This document shows, piece after piece, positions 32,376 through 40,639 of a DNA stretch of 64,000 nt. Source of the stretch: JACDBE01 sp963714055 (lineage in GTDB: Bacteria; Actinomycetota; Acidimicrobiia; Spongiisociales; UBA5794); assembly GCA_963714055.1 (NCBI GenBank), contig OY970227.1:744001-808000 (forward strand), read 5' to 3'. Each line of letters opens with the position of its first letter. Positions within the stretch are counted from its first letter, which is position 1. Position numbers and translations under genes: made by a program. The notes beneath the pieces are model-generated. The model ran no database searches, had not been told where the DNA came from, and worked only from the letters and a program-made list of their open reading frames with translations.

Positions 32376-32816
32376 TCAGGCCTCGACCGCGACCGGTTCG
32401 AAGGCGATACGGGGGGCGTCGGCCCACAGCCTCTCCAGGTCGTAGTAGTCCCTGGTCTCGGCGTCGAAGAGGTGCACCACGACGTCGCCGTAGTCGAGCA
32501 GCACCCAGCGGGCGTGCTCGACGCCCTCACGGCGCAGCGGCTTGCGGCGCAGCGCCGTCCGCATCTGGCCCTCGACCTCGTCGACCAGCGTCTTGACATG
32601 TCGGCTGGACGTGCCGGTGCCGATCACGAAGATGTCGGTGAGCACGATCAGCCGGGAGACGTCGAGGAGGGCGATGGCAGTGCCCTTCTTGTCGGCAACG
32701 GCGGATGCGGCGACTTTGGCCGCCTCCACCGCGAAGTGGTCAGCGCTGATGGTGGGCCTTCCCGCGTGGCATGCCGAGGCAAGTGTAGGGCCAACGGCGC
32801 GGCGGGTGCCCGGCAC
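32376..32816 (-). CDS. rsfS: Ribosome silencing factor RsfS
   Basis: Binds L14 and blocks 50S-30S joining during starvation. The conserved region begins at ADHFAVEAAKVAASAVADKKG and includes VLTDIFVIGTGTSSRHVKTLVDEVE and WVLLDYGDVVVHLF. The frame is open to a GTG at 32816, but those first 22 codons look unrelated to the family. TACACT at 32782-32787 and GGAAGG at 32757-32762 (6 nt before an in-frame ATC at 32750) suggest a shorter product, possibly from a rare AUC start; GTG further in is another option. It follows nadD, the usual order. Confidence 0.87.
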   Translation of the reverse strand: MPGTRRAVGPTLASACHAGRPTISADHFAVEAAKVAASAVADKKGTAIALLDVSRLIVLTDIFVIGTGTSSRHVKTLVDEVEGQMRTALRRKPLRREGVEHARWVLLDYGDVVVHLFDAETRDYYDLERLWADAPRIAFEPVAVEA

Positions 32817-34008
32817 CGCCTCGACCGCCGGCTCGCCGCCGCCGTCCGCTGCCGTCGGCGCGCATCACTGACCGGCCGGGTAGAGCCGCTGCGCCTCGAC
32901 GTAGCGCCAGACCTCGTCGGGCACCAGGAACCGGATCGACCCCCCTCGTGCCGCCATCGCCCGCAGCTCGGTGGCCGAGATGGCGATCTCCGGGGTGTCG
33001 AGCCACACGGGCGAAGCCGGGTGCAACGCATCCTCGACGGCGTCGGCGGCGATACCGGGGCGAGGCATCACGGCGAACGATACGCGCCCCCGCACCTCGT
33101 CTGCCCGGTGCCAGCCGGCCAGGCCGGCGGCTGCGTCGGCTCCGAGAATCAGCACGATGTCGTCGTCCGCCGGGAACGACCCGATCGTCTCGATGGTGTA
33201 GGTCGGGCCCCGGCGGCGGACCTCGCGGTCGTCGACCTCGAAGTACCCCACGCCGGCGGCGGCAAGCTCCGTCATGGCGAGGCGGTGGACCGGGTCGCTG
33301 ACCCGCCGGTCGGCCTTCTGCCACGGGTCCCCTGCCGGCATCAGGGTGACCACGTCGAGCGCGAGTTGCCGGTAGGTGGTCTCGGCGGCGACGAGATGGG
33401 CGACGTGGGGAGGGTCGAACGTGCCGCCGAGGATGCCGCGTCGCACCGGGGCCAGCATAGGGAGCGGTGACCGCCGGCACCGGCGCCGCGCCGGCGGTGG
33501 CGAGGTCGTCGGTGGTCAAGGAGAGGGCCGGACCCGGGGGGAGGCAGCGGAGCCACGGCTCGGGATCGACGTACTCGGCGCCGACCCGCACCGAGAAGTG
33601 CACCGCCTCGATCCCGTTGTCGACCCCCGAGGTGCCGATGAGGGTGTGCGGGGCAACGGCAGCGCCGACGCCGACAGCGACCGAGCCCAGGTACGAGTAC
33701 GACGTTCGGAGGCCGCCGCCATGGTCGACGGTCACCGTGAGCAGATCGACCACGGTGCCGGCGAACGAGACCACCCCGGTACCGGCCGAGCCCACCGGGG
33801 TCCCCGGCGAGGCGCCGAGGTCGACCCCCCAGTGACCGGCGTAGCTCCCGATCGGGGCGAAGGAGCGGAGCACCGGGCCTGCCAACGGCGCCATCAAACC
33901 GGTGCAGCCCGGGTCGGCGACCGCCGCGGCGACCGGCGATCCGGCGAGCACCGCGATGACGAACGGCAGGCCGAGCACCAGGGCCCGACGCGAATCGGAC
34001 CGACGCAT
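32740..34008 (-). CDS. LytM/M23-like secreted protein, catalytically degenerate; frame runs on through nadD
   Basis: A signal peptide (MRRSDSRRALVLGLPFVIAV, cleavage near AAAVADP) leads to an M23 fold: HWGVDLGASPGTPVGSAG, VTVDHGGGLRTSYSYLGS, GVDNGIEAVHFSVRVG, YVDPEPWL. HxxxD is kept, but the Y-x-H-L histidine and the first His of HxH are missing, so it is probably a non-enzymatic LytM factor. After residue ~180 the frame becomes Arg-rich and overlaps all of nadD and 76 nt of rsfS, which is implausible as protein; the real gene likely ends near 33500 after an indel or lost stop. GGAGGGG 8 nt before the ATG. Confidence 0.6.
   Translation of the reverse strand: MRRSDSRRALVLGLPFVIAVLAGSPVAAAVADPGCTGLMAPLAGPVLRSFAPIGSYAGHWGVDLGASPGTPVGSAGTGVVSFAGTVVDLLTVTVDHGGGLRTSYSYLGSVAVGVGAAVAPHTLIGTSGVDNGIEAVHFSVRVGAEYVDPEPWLRCLPPGPALSLTTDDLATAGAAPVPAVTAPYAGPGATRHPRRHVRPSPRRPSRRRRDHLPATRARRGHPDAGRGPVAEGRPAGQRPGPPPRHDGACRRRRGVLRGRRPRGPPPGPDLHHRDDRVVPGGRRHRADSRSRRSRRPGRLAPGRRGAGARIVRRDASPRYRRRRRRGCVAPGFARVARHPGDRHLGHRAAGDGGTRGVDPVPGARRGLALRRGAAALPGRSVMRADGSGRRRRAGGRGGAGHPPRRWPYTCLGMPRGKAHHQR
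32865..33458 (-). CDS. nadD: Nicotinate-nucleotide adenylyltransferase
   Basis: Forms deamido-NAD from nicotinate mononucleotide and ATP. It has 197 residues with the nucleotidyltransferase motif GGTFDPPHVAH at residue ~10, PTYTIETIGSF, VLILGADAAAGLAGWH and the C-terminal ISATELR. ATG 33458. It precedes rsfS, as in most bacteria. It lies inside the run-on frame of the LytM gene, but its codon pattern and motifs make it the real gene. Confidence 0.95.
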   Translation of the reverse strand: MLAPVRRGILGGTFDPPHVAHLVAAETTYRQLALDVVTLMPAGDPWQKADRRVSDPVHRLAMTELAAAGVGYFEVDDREVRRRGPTYTIETIGSFPADDDIVLILGADAAAGLAGWHRADEVRGRVSFAVMPRPGIAADAVEDALHPASPVWLDTPEIAISATELRAMAARGGSIRFLVPDEVWRYVEAQRLYPAGQ

Positions 34009-34086
34009 CTCTCATCCCCTCCGCCACCGCGACCCTCTGCAACCGTACCGGGGTGGTACGACAGGATGAAGCCCGGTCGTCGGCCG

Positions 34087-35523
34087 CTACCGGACCGGTG
34101 GCCGCCGGCCCCGATGGGTGCGGTCCAGCGCGATGCGCTCGACGAACCGCTCCAGCTGCCGCAGGGTGCGGACCTCGTGGACCCCGTCGCAGAGCGGGGA
34201 GAAGGTCGACATGATCGAGTCGCCGGTGTCCCAGTAGCGGGGCGACTCGGGGTTCAGCCAGTGCACGGCCCTGGCCCGCTCGGCGATGGCGGCCAGCACG
34301 TCGACACCGGCGTCGCGGTAGTTGTTGCGGGCGTCACCGGTGACGATCACTGTCGAGCGAGCGGTCACGGCATCGCCGAAGTGCTCGGCGAAGTGGTGCA
34401 GGGCGGCTCCGTAGTCACTGTGGCCGTCCTGCCGGATGACCTCGGCATCGGCGGCGACGTCGCGCATCGCCTCGTCGAAGTCGACCCCGGGTGCGAAGAA
34501 GCGGGTCACCTCATCGATCCCGTCGACGAAGGCGAACGACCGCACGTTGGAGAACTGGTGCCCGATGGCGTAGGTGAGCTGCATCGTGAAGCGGGCGAAC
34601 GTCGCCATGGACCCGGACACGTCGCACAGCATCACCAGCTCGGGCTTGGTGATGCGGCGCGGCTTCCATCGCGGGTCGATGAGCGCGCCACCGTGGGCGA
34701 GTGACCGGCGGATGGTGCGGCGGGCGTCGAGGCGGCCCCGACGTCCGTGCCGGCGCCGCGCCGACAGTCGGGAAGCCAGCTTGCGTGCCAGGGGGGCCAC
34801 CCTGGCCTCGATCATCGCCAGCTCCTCCCGGGTGGCGTGCATCAGGTCGATGTCCTCGACCAACGGGTCACGCAGGGTGCGGGCAACCGCGGGGCGGCCC
34901 CGGTCGGCCACCAGTCGCCGCACGATCTCGTCCTGCACCGCCCGGCGGATCCGCTCCACCTGCTCGTCGACGCCACCGGAGGCGATCCGGCGGGCGAAGT
35001 CGTCGTCTCCACCGACAACGTCGGCGACCTCGGTGAACCGGCTACGGAGCCGGGAGACGTCGAGCCGGCTCATCACCCGGTAGGCGTAGTACCGGCCCCC
35101 GCTCGGCTGGCCCGGCCGGAACCCGGCGAAGCGGTCGACGGCTTGCCGCACCAACTCGAGCAACCGGTCGGCGTCACCGGCGCGGACCGCCTCGACCAGG
35201 GCCTCCACCAACCGGTCGATGTCTTCGCCTCCGGCGGCGCCCGCCGCTGCCTCCCCCGAGATGCCCGGGTCGCCCGGGGACGGCGCCGCCCCGACTACCG
35301 GCGGCGGCGCCGTCAGGCCGAAGAACACGTCGAAGGCGGTGTCGAACGCCGGCTGGTGCCGAGCGGTCTTCACCATGGTGGCGGCGAGGGCGGTGCGCAC
35401 CGACGACCGGTCGCCGAGGTCGACCAGGTCGATGGCGGCGGCGGCATCGACCACCTCGACCATGGAGACCGGCACCCCCGCGGTGCGCAGCTCGGCGGCG
35501 AAGTCGGCCAGCGAGCTCAGCAC
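34087..35523 (-). CDS. VWA domain-containing CoxE-like protein
   Basis: 478 residues. The C-terminal von Willebrand A domain has the MIDAS motif LCDVSGSMATFARF, with VTGDARNNY later; the N-terminal half is helical, Arg/Ala-rich and CoxE-like. It starts with GTG 35523, 13 nt after the MoxR-type ATPase stop. In known MoxR-CoxE pairs the ATPase and the VWA protein act together as a chaperone for maturing a metalloenzyme or complex (for example CO dehydrogenase), but no such client is in this window. Confidence 0.87.
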   Translation of the reverse strand: MLSSLADFAAELRTAGVPVSMVEVVDAAAAIDLVDLGDRSSVRTALAATMVKTARHQPAFDTAFDVFFGLTAPPPVVGAAPSPGDPGISGEAAAGAAGGEDIDRLVEALVEAVRAGDADRLLELVRQAVDRFAGFRPGQPSGGRYYAYRVMSRLDVSRLRSRFTEVADVVGGDDDFARRIASGGVDEQVERIRRAVQDEIVRRLVADRGRPAVARTLRDPLVEDIDLMHATREELAMIEARVAPLARKLASRLSARRRHGRRGRLDARRTIRRSLAHGGALIDPRWKPRRITKPELVMLCDVSGSMATFARFTMQLTYAIGHQFSNVRSFAFVDGIDEVTRFFAPGVDFDEAMRDVAADAEVIRQDGHSDYGAALHHFAEHFGDAVTARSTVIVTGDARNNYRDAGVDVLAAIAERARAVHWLNPESPRYWDTGDSIMSTFSPLCDGVHEVRTLRQLERFVERIALDRTHRGRRPPVR

Positions 35524-35536
35524 GGCGCCACCAAGG

Positions 35537-36400
35537 TCAGTCCGTCGAGGCCGGCGCCAGCTGGCGGCGCACCTTGTCGATGTCCGACTGGTACTTGAGC
35601 AGCACGTGCAGGGTGTCCTCGGTGACGGCGCCGTCCACCTCGCTCACCGCCAGGGCGAGCAGGGTGCGTGCCCAGTCGATGCTCTCGCTGACCGAAGGCG
35701 CCTTGCGCAGCTGCACCGCCCGGATGGACCTCACCACCTCGGCGACGCGGAGGGCGAGCCGCTCGGAGAGCCCGTCCACCCGGCTGAGGAGGATCTCCTT
35801 CTCCCGCTCCACCGTCGGGTAGTCGATGTGGAGGAACAGACACCTTCGCTTCAGCGCCTCGGACAGCTCGCGGGTGTTGTTCGAGGTGAGCACCACGAAG
35901 GGCCGCGAAGTGGCGGTGATCGTCCCCAGCTCGGGGATGGTGACCTGGAAGGAGTCGAGCACCTCGAGGAGCAGTGCCTCGCTCTCGATCTCGAGCCGGT
36001 CGACCTCGTCGACCAGCAGCACCACCGGCTCGGGACTGCGGATCGCCTCGAGCAGCGGTCGAGTGAGGAGGAACGGCTCGGTGAAGATGTCGCCTTCGAG
36101 CTCGTCCCACCGGCGCCCCTCGTCCGTCTGGAGGCGGAGCAGCTGCTTGTGGTAGTTCCACTCGTACAACGCCTTCGCCTCGTCGAGGCCCTCGTAGCAC
36201 TGCAGCCGCACCAGCCGCCGGCCGGTGGCGGCGGCCACCGCCACCGCCAACGACGTCTTCCCCACCCCGGCGGGGCCTTCGGCCAGGATCGGCTTGCCCA
36301 GCCGGTCGGCGAGGAAGACCACTTGGGCGATCCGGTCGTCGGTGAGGTAGCCCGCGCCCCGCAGGGCGGTGGCGGTCCCGGCGGGGTCGGTGAACGTCAT
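35537..36400 (-). CDS. MoxR-family AAA+ ATPase
   Basis: 287 residues: Walker A EGPAGVGKTSLA (~42), ALYEWNYHKQLLRLQ, Walker B VVLLVDEVDRLEIE, sensor 1 VLTSNNTRELSEALKRRC, and an AAA lid. The YEWNYHKQ segment is typical of the CoxD-like branch. ATG 36400; the VWA gene follows at 13 nt, so they form an operon. Presumed chaperone acting with the VWA partner; target unknown. Confidence 0.9.
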   Translation of the reverse strand: MTFTDPAGTATALRGAGYLTDDRIAQVVFLADRLGKPILAEGPAGVGKTSLAVAVAAATGRRLVRLQCYEGLDEAKALYEWNYHKQLLRLQTDEGRRWDELEGDIFTEPFLLTRPLLEAIRSPEPVVLLVDEVDRLEIESEALLLEVLDSFQVTIPELGTITATSRPFVVLTSNNTRELSEALKRRCLFLHIDYPTVEREKEILLSRVDGLSERLALRVAEVVRSIRAVQLRKAPSVSESIDWARTLLALAVSEVDGAVTEDTLHVLLKYQSDIDKVRRQLAPASTD

Positions 36401-36451
36401 GGCGGCATTCTCGCGTTGCCGGGGCAGCTCCGGATCGGTTGGAGCCGAGGG

Positions 36452-37945
36452 TCAGCGGGCGAGGTGGGGGTCGGTCTGGGTGACCCGGGTGCGCAGGGTG
36501 AATACGGAGTCGCCGCTGAGGATCCCGCCGCGGCCGAACAGCCTGCCGGATTGCCAGTTGGCGAGGCCAAGCTCGGGTCGATCGAGGGCGTACTGCCCGT
36601 CGACCCAGCGGGTGAAGCCGTCGCCGACGAAGGGGGCGTCGATCATGTCGAAGAAGCGTCGCTGCTCGGACTCGTCCCCCGACACCAGGCTGGCGATGAA
36701 GCGGGGGCTCTGCTCGTTGAAGAGCCGCACCGCGGTGTCCACGTCGGGCACGATCGCCAGGGTCACCTCGGGGCTGTCCTCCCACTCCCATTCCAGCCCG
36801 AGCCGGTCGGGGGCGAGCAGCTCGGTGCGCCGCTCCTCCACGACGCCCTCCGCCCGGGTGATCGGCGCGGTGGCGAACCACGGTTCGGGGACGAGAGCTT
36901 CGCTCCCCTCCATCACGTGCAGCTTGGCAACCGCTCCCCTGCGCTCCCCCGCCTCGTTCAAGGCGGAGAGGAAGCGGGGGACCAGGTCGGCGGCGGCGGA
37001 GGCGACCACGCAGCAGGTGTTGAGCGTGTTGCACACCTTGCGATCGAGGGAGCGCAGCACCACCGAGGCGAAGACGTCGGGATCGGCGGAGGCCGAGGCG
37101 ACGATCCACGCACCCCCCGTCCCGTGCAGGCTGACCGGGAGCCCGGCCTGGCGGGCCACCGCCCCCAGCTGGGCGACGGCCGGACCCGAACCACGCGCCA
37201 CCGCCAGGGACAGGCGGGGATCGGAGAACAGCGCCCAGCCCGCCGATCGTTCCGGCGACGCCACCAGGGACACCGCTCCGGGAGGCAGCCCGGAGCCGGC
37301 CAGGGCGGGGTCGAGGGCGTGCTCGACGATCGCCCGGGCGGTGCCGAGGGCGTCGGACCCGATGCGGAACACCATCGTGTTGCCGGAGCGCAGCACCCCG
37401 GCGCCGTCGGCGAAGACGTTGGGCCTTCCCTCGAAGACGAAACCGACCACGCCCAGGCCGCCCCTGACGAGCTCGACACGCCACCCCGGGTGCTCGACCG
37501 TCTCCACCACGGCGCCGCGGCCCGACGGTGCCGCCGCCCATCCCCGCAACCCGTCCACCATCCCTGCCCGCATCGCCTCCGACAGGACCAGCCGGGTGAC
37601 CGAGCGGCCCCGCTCCCGGGCGGCGGCGACGTCGCCCTCGTTGGCGGCGGCTATTGGGCCGAACGAGTCTTCGTCGGCGAGGCGGTCGGCGAACAGGGAG
37701 AAGAAGGAGTCGATCTGGCCGTCGTCGACCGACCCCATGGCAGCAAAGGCGTCGACGGCGGCATCGACCGCGGCGGTAACCGTCCCGTGCACGGAGGCCG
37801 GTATGTGGAGCAGATCGCCGGTGACCTGCACGACGACCAGTCGGTCACCGGGGACGAAGGCGGCGGCGAGCTCCTCGTCGACCATGGCGACCCGGTCGCC
37901 CCCGTAGACGATGGGCATCCCGGCGATGAGCGACTCCAGCTGCAT
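36452..37945 (-). CDS. proA: Glutamate-5-semialdehyde dehydrogenase-like protein (divergent ProA)
   Basis: Reduces gamma-glutamyl phosphate in proline synthesis. It has 497 residues against ~415-430 usual; the first ~60 (ending ...LLHIPASVHG) are extra. Aldehyde-dehydrogenase core features: GVVGFVFEGRPNVFADGAG, RSGNTMVFRIGSDA, VPVSLH-like LPVSLHGTGGAWIV, and the catalytic Cys in RKVCNTLNTCC, compared with the usual VCNALETLL. It follows proB by 38 nt, which supports the assignment despite the divergence. ATG 37945. A different aldehyde substrate cannot be excluded. Confidence 0.78.
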   Translation of the reverse strand: MQLESLIAGMPIVYGGDRVAMVDEELAAAFVPGDRLVVVQVTGDLLHIPASVHGTVTAAVDAAVDAFAAMGSVDDGQIDSFFSLFADRLADEDSFGPIAAANEGDVAAARERGRSVTRLVLSEAMRAGMVDGLRGWAAAPSGRGAVVETVEHPGWRVELVRGGLGVVGFVFEGRPNVFADGAGVLRSGNTMVFRIGSDALGTARAIVEHALDPALAGSGLPPGAVSLVASPERSAGWALFSDPRLSLAVARGSGPAVAQLGAVARQAGLPVSLHGTGGAWIVASASADPDVFASVVLRSLDRKVCNTLNTCCVVASAAADLVPRFLSALNEAGERRGAVAKLHVMEGSEALVPEPWFATAPITRAEGVVEERRTELLAPDRLGLEWEWEDSPEVTLAIVPDVDTAVRLFNEQSPRFIASLVSGDESEQRRFFDMIDAPFVGDGFTRWVDGQYALDRPELGLANWQSGRLFGRGGILSGDSVFTLRTRVTQTDPHLAR

Positions 37946-37983
37946 CGGCGCACGGTATCAGCCGAGTCGTCGGACGGAACCGG

Positions 37984-39099
37984 CTACGAGCGGAGGACCA
38001 CCAGGTCGTCGCGGTGGATGACCACGCCGCCGCCTACCAGGCCGACCTCCCGGCTGTGCTGGCCCGCCGCCGATCGTATGGCGTCGGCACCCATGGCGGT
38101 GCGGCCCTTGGCGATGAGGACGCCCTCGGGATCGAAGACCTCGACGGCGGCCTGCGCCCCGAACGACCCGTCCACGGCGACCACCCCGACCGGGAGCAGC
38201 GACTTGCCCCACTCGACCAGGGCCCGGGCCGCTCCGTTGTCGACGGTGACGGTCCCTTCAGAGGGGAGCCCGAAGGCGATCCACAACCGCCGCGCCGACA
38301 GCCGCGCCGGCTGCGGGTCGATCCAGGTCCCGACGTCTTCTCCGGCGACCGCCCGGACGGCCACGTCGGGTTGCCGGGCGTCGGCGACGACGGTGGGGAT
38401 GCCCGACCACGCCGCCATCCGGGCGGCGGCGATCTTGGTGGCCACCCCGCCGGACCCGAAGGTCGTCCCTGGCGCCGTCCCTCGGTTGAGCTCGTCGAGG
38501 ATGGCGTCGGTGTGCCGGACCGCCGAGAGCAGCTCCGCCTCTCCCAGCCGCGGGTCGGCGGAGAAGAGGCCGATGGTGTCGGTGAGCAACACCAGCATCC
38601 CGGCCCCGACCAGGTGCCCGACGATGGCGGCGAGCCGGTCGTTGTCACCCAGCTTCAGCTCGTCGACCACCACCGTGTCGTTCTCGTTGACGATGGGGAT
38701 CACCCCGACCGACAGCATGCGGGTGAGCGCCTCCCGGGCGTGCAGGTACTGAGCGCGGTGGGCGAGGATGTCGCGGGTGAGCAGCACCTGCCCGACCACC
38801 ACGCCGTCGGCGCCGAAGCCCCCGGCGTAGCGCTCCATCAGGCGCCCCTGCCCGACGGCAGCGGCGACCTGGAGGCCGGGGAGGTCACGGGGACGCTCGC
38901 TCAGGCCGAGCGCCGGCAGTCCCGCCGCCACCGCCCCCGAGCTGACCAGCACGGGCCGGTAGCCGGCGTGGCGGAGCGAGAGCACCTGGGTGATCGTCCG
39001 ATCGACCCCGGTGTCGTCGAGCCCGCCCGACGGCCCGGCGAGGCTCGACGAGCCCACCTTCACCACCACCGCCGCCCCAGCGGCGACCGGGCGCCTCAT
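37984..39099 (-). CDS. proB: Glutamate 5-kinase with PUA domain
   Basis: First step of proline synthesis: phosphorylates glutamate. It has 371 residues: amino-acid kinase fold (VVKVGSSSLAG, VSSGAVAAGLPALGL, PIVNENDTV, LLTDTIGLFSADPR, FGSGGVATKIAAARMA) and a C-terminal PUA domain (~270-360). ATG 39099 overlaps the obg stop by 4 nt (ATGA). proA is next. Feedback inhibition by proline is expected from the family, not shown here. Confidence 0.94.
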   Translation of the reverse strand: MRRPVAAGAAVVVKVGSSSLAGPSGGLDDTGVDRTITQVLSLRHAGYRPVLVSSGAVAAGLPALGLSERPRDLPGLQVAAAVGQGRLMERYAGGFGADGVVVGQVLLTRDILAHRAQYLHAREALTRMLSVGVIPIVNENDTVVVDELKLGDNDRLAAIVGHLVGAGMLVLLTDTIGLFSADPRLGEAELLSAVRHTDAILDELNRGTAPGTTFGSGGVATKIAAARMAAWSGIPTVVADARQPDVAVRAVAGEDVGTWIDPQPARLSARRLWIAFGLPSEGTVTVDNGAARALVEWGKSLLPVGVVAVDGSFGAQAAVEVFDPEGVLIAKGRTAMGADAIRSAAGQHSREVGLVGGGVVIHRDDLVVLRS

Positions 39100-40361
39100 T
39101 CGACGTCCTCCAGGCCGTCCTCGTCGGGAGCGTAGGTGAACACCAGGTCGCCGATGCGCACATCGTCCCCGGGGGCGGCGCCGGCGGCGGCGAGGGCGTC
39201 GTCGACCCCGAGACGGCGTAGCCGGGAGGCGGCGAGGTCGGCGGCCTCGGGGACGGTGAGGTCGGCGAGTCCCACCGCCCGGCTGGCGGCCCGGCCCTCG
39301 ACCACCCAGGCATCCGCCTCCCTCCGCACGGTGAAGCTCGGCGGCAGGGGTCGGTGGAGGACGTAGCCCTCCCGCTCCGGGGCCGTCCGGAGCGCCTCGG
39401 CAACGGAGTCGGCGATGGCATGGGACAGCTCTGTGAGGCCGGTCCCGGTCACCGCCGAGACCCGGTGGACCGAGGCCTCGCCGTCGAGCGCCGGGCCGGG
39501 GCCGTCGACCATGTCCGCCTTGGTGACCACGACGATCTGCGGCCGGACCGCCAGCTCGGCAGAGTGCCGGAACAGCTCGTTGCGGAGCACCGCCAGCTGG
39601 GTGGCGACGTCTTCGGTCTGCAGGGGCGTCGGGTCGAGCAGCACGACCAGCACCCGGGCCCGCTCGGTGTGGCGGAGGAACTCGTGCCCGAGGCCGCGGC
39701 CGTCGGCGGCGCCTTCGATCAACCCCGGGATGTCGGCAAGGACGAACTGGCGGTCTCCCACCTCGACCACGCCGAGGTGCGGCTCGAGCGTGGTGAACGG
39801 GTAGTCGGCCACCTTGGGCTTGGCCGCCGAGAGCCGGGAGATGAGGGTGCTCTTCCCGGCGTTGGGGAAGCCGATGAGGGCGGCATCAGCCAGCAGCCTC
39901 AGCTCCAGGGTCAACGTCGCCTCCTCGCCGTACTCGCCCTGCTCGGCGTACGCCGGGGCGCGGTGGGCCTTGCCGACGAAGGCGGCGTTGCCCTTGCCGC
40001 CTCTCCCACCGCGGGCGACGATCACCCGCTGCCCGGGGTCGACCAGGTCGGCGAGCACGGTGCCCGACGGGTCGCGCACCACGGTACCGAGGGGAACCGG
40101 CAGCTCGCGGTCGGCGCCGCGGCGCCCGTGGCGGAGGTCGCCCTCGCCGTGGGTTCCGGAGCCGGCCGACCAGTGCGGGTGGCGCGAATACCCGAGCAGA
40201 CTGGCGGTGTCGGGGTCGGCGACGAGAACGACGTCGCCGCCCCTGCCCCCGGACCCGCCGGTTGGCTTGCCCCGGGGCCTGCCCTTCTGGCGGAGGAAGG
40301 AGGCGACGCCGGCGCCGCCGTCCCCGGCCTTGACATCGATGTGGACGCGGTCGACGAACAC
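39096..40361 (-). CDS. obg: GTPase Obg (CgtA)
   Basis: 50S-assembly and stress GTPase. It has 421 residues: N-terminal Gly-rich Obg fold (VHIDVKAGDGGAGVASFLRQ), G domain (GFPNAGKSTLISRLSAA, DYPFTTLEPHLG, DIPGLIEGA, TKADM) and a C-terminal OCT domain (about 345-405). GTG start at 40361. It lies directly after rpmA, the conserved rplU-rpmA-obg order, and is coupled to proB. Confidence 0.96.
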   Translation of the reverse strand: MFVDRVHIDVKAGDGGAGVASFLRQKGRPRGKPTGGSGGRGGDVVLVADPDTASLLGYSRHPHWSAGSGTHGEGDLRHGRRGADRELPVPLGTVVRDPSGTVLADLVDPGQRVIVARGGRGGKGNAAFVGKAHRAPAYAEQGEYGEEATLTLELRLLADAALIGFPNAGKSTLISRLSAAKPKVADYPFTTLEPHLGVVEVGDRQFVLADIPGLIEGAADGRGLGHEFLRHTERARVLVVLLDPTPLQTEDVATQLAVLRNELFRHSAELAVRPQIVVVTKADMVDGPGPALDGEASVHRVSAVTGTGLTELSHAIADSVAEALRTAPEREGYVLHRPLPPSFTVRREADAWVVEGRAASRAVGLADLTVPEAADLAASRLRRLGVDDALAAAGAAPGDDVRIGDLVFTYAPDEDGLEDVE

Positions 40362-40386
40362 GTCAGCGCATCCCGGTGGGATGGCC

Positions 40387-40638
40387 TCAGTCGCTGAGGA
40401 TGTCGACCAGCCGCCGGCCGCGGCGGGTGCCGAAGCGCACCGTGCCCTCGGCCTTGGCGAACAGGGTGTCGTCGCCGCCCCGCCCTACATTGGCGCCCGG
40501 GTGGATGCGGGTTCCCCGCTGGCGGACCAGGATCGATCCGGCGGTGACGTTCTGCCCGTCGAACACCTTTGGTCCGAGTCGCTTGGCCGCCGAGTCGCGC
40601 CCGTTCTTGGTCGAACCGCCTGCCTTGGTCTTCGACAT
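40387..40638 (-). CDS. rpmA: 50S ribosomal protein L27
   Basis: 83 residues: N-terminal MSKTKAGGSTKNGRDSAAKR, then GQNVTAGSILVRQRGTRIHPG and GRGGDDTLFA. L27's flexible N-terminus reaches the peptidyl-transferase centre. It follows rplU with a one-base gap. Confidence 0.97.
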   Translation of the reverse strand: MSKTKAGGSTKNGRDSAAKRLGPKVFDGQNVTAGSILVRQRGTRIHPGANVGRGGDDTLFAKAEGTVRFGTRRGRRLVDILSD

Positions 40639-40639
40639 C

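Noticed and set aside
35219..38752. A plus-strand open frame of 1,177 codons antisense to the VWA, MoxR, proA and proB genes
   Set aside because: It is a GC-driven mirror of genuine genes on the other strand: low-complexity Ser/Arg/Gly-rich translation without any recognisable motif, while the minus strand carries clear domains throughout.
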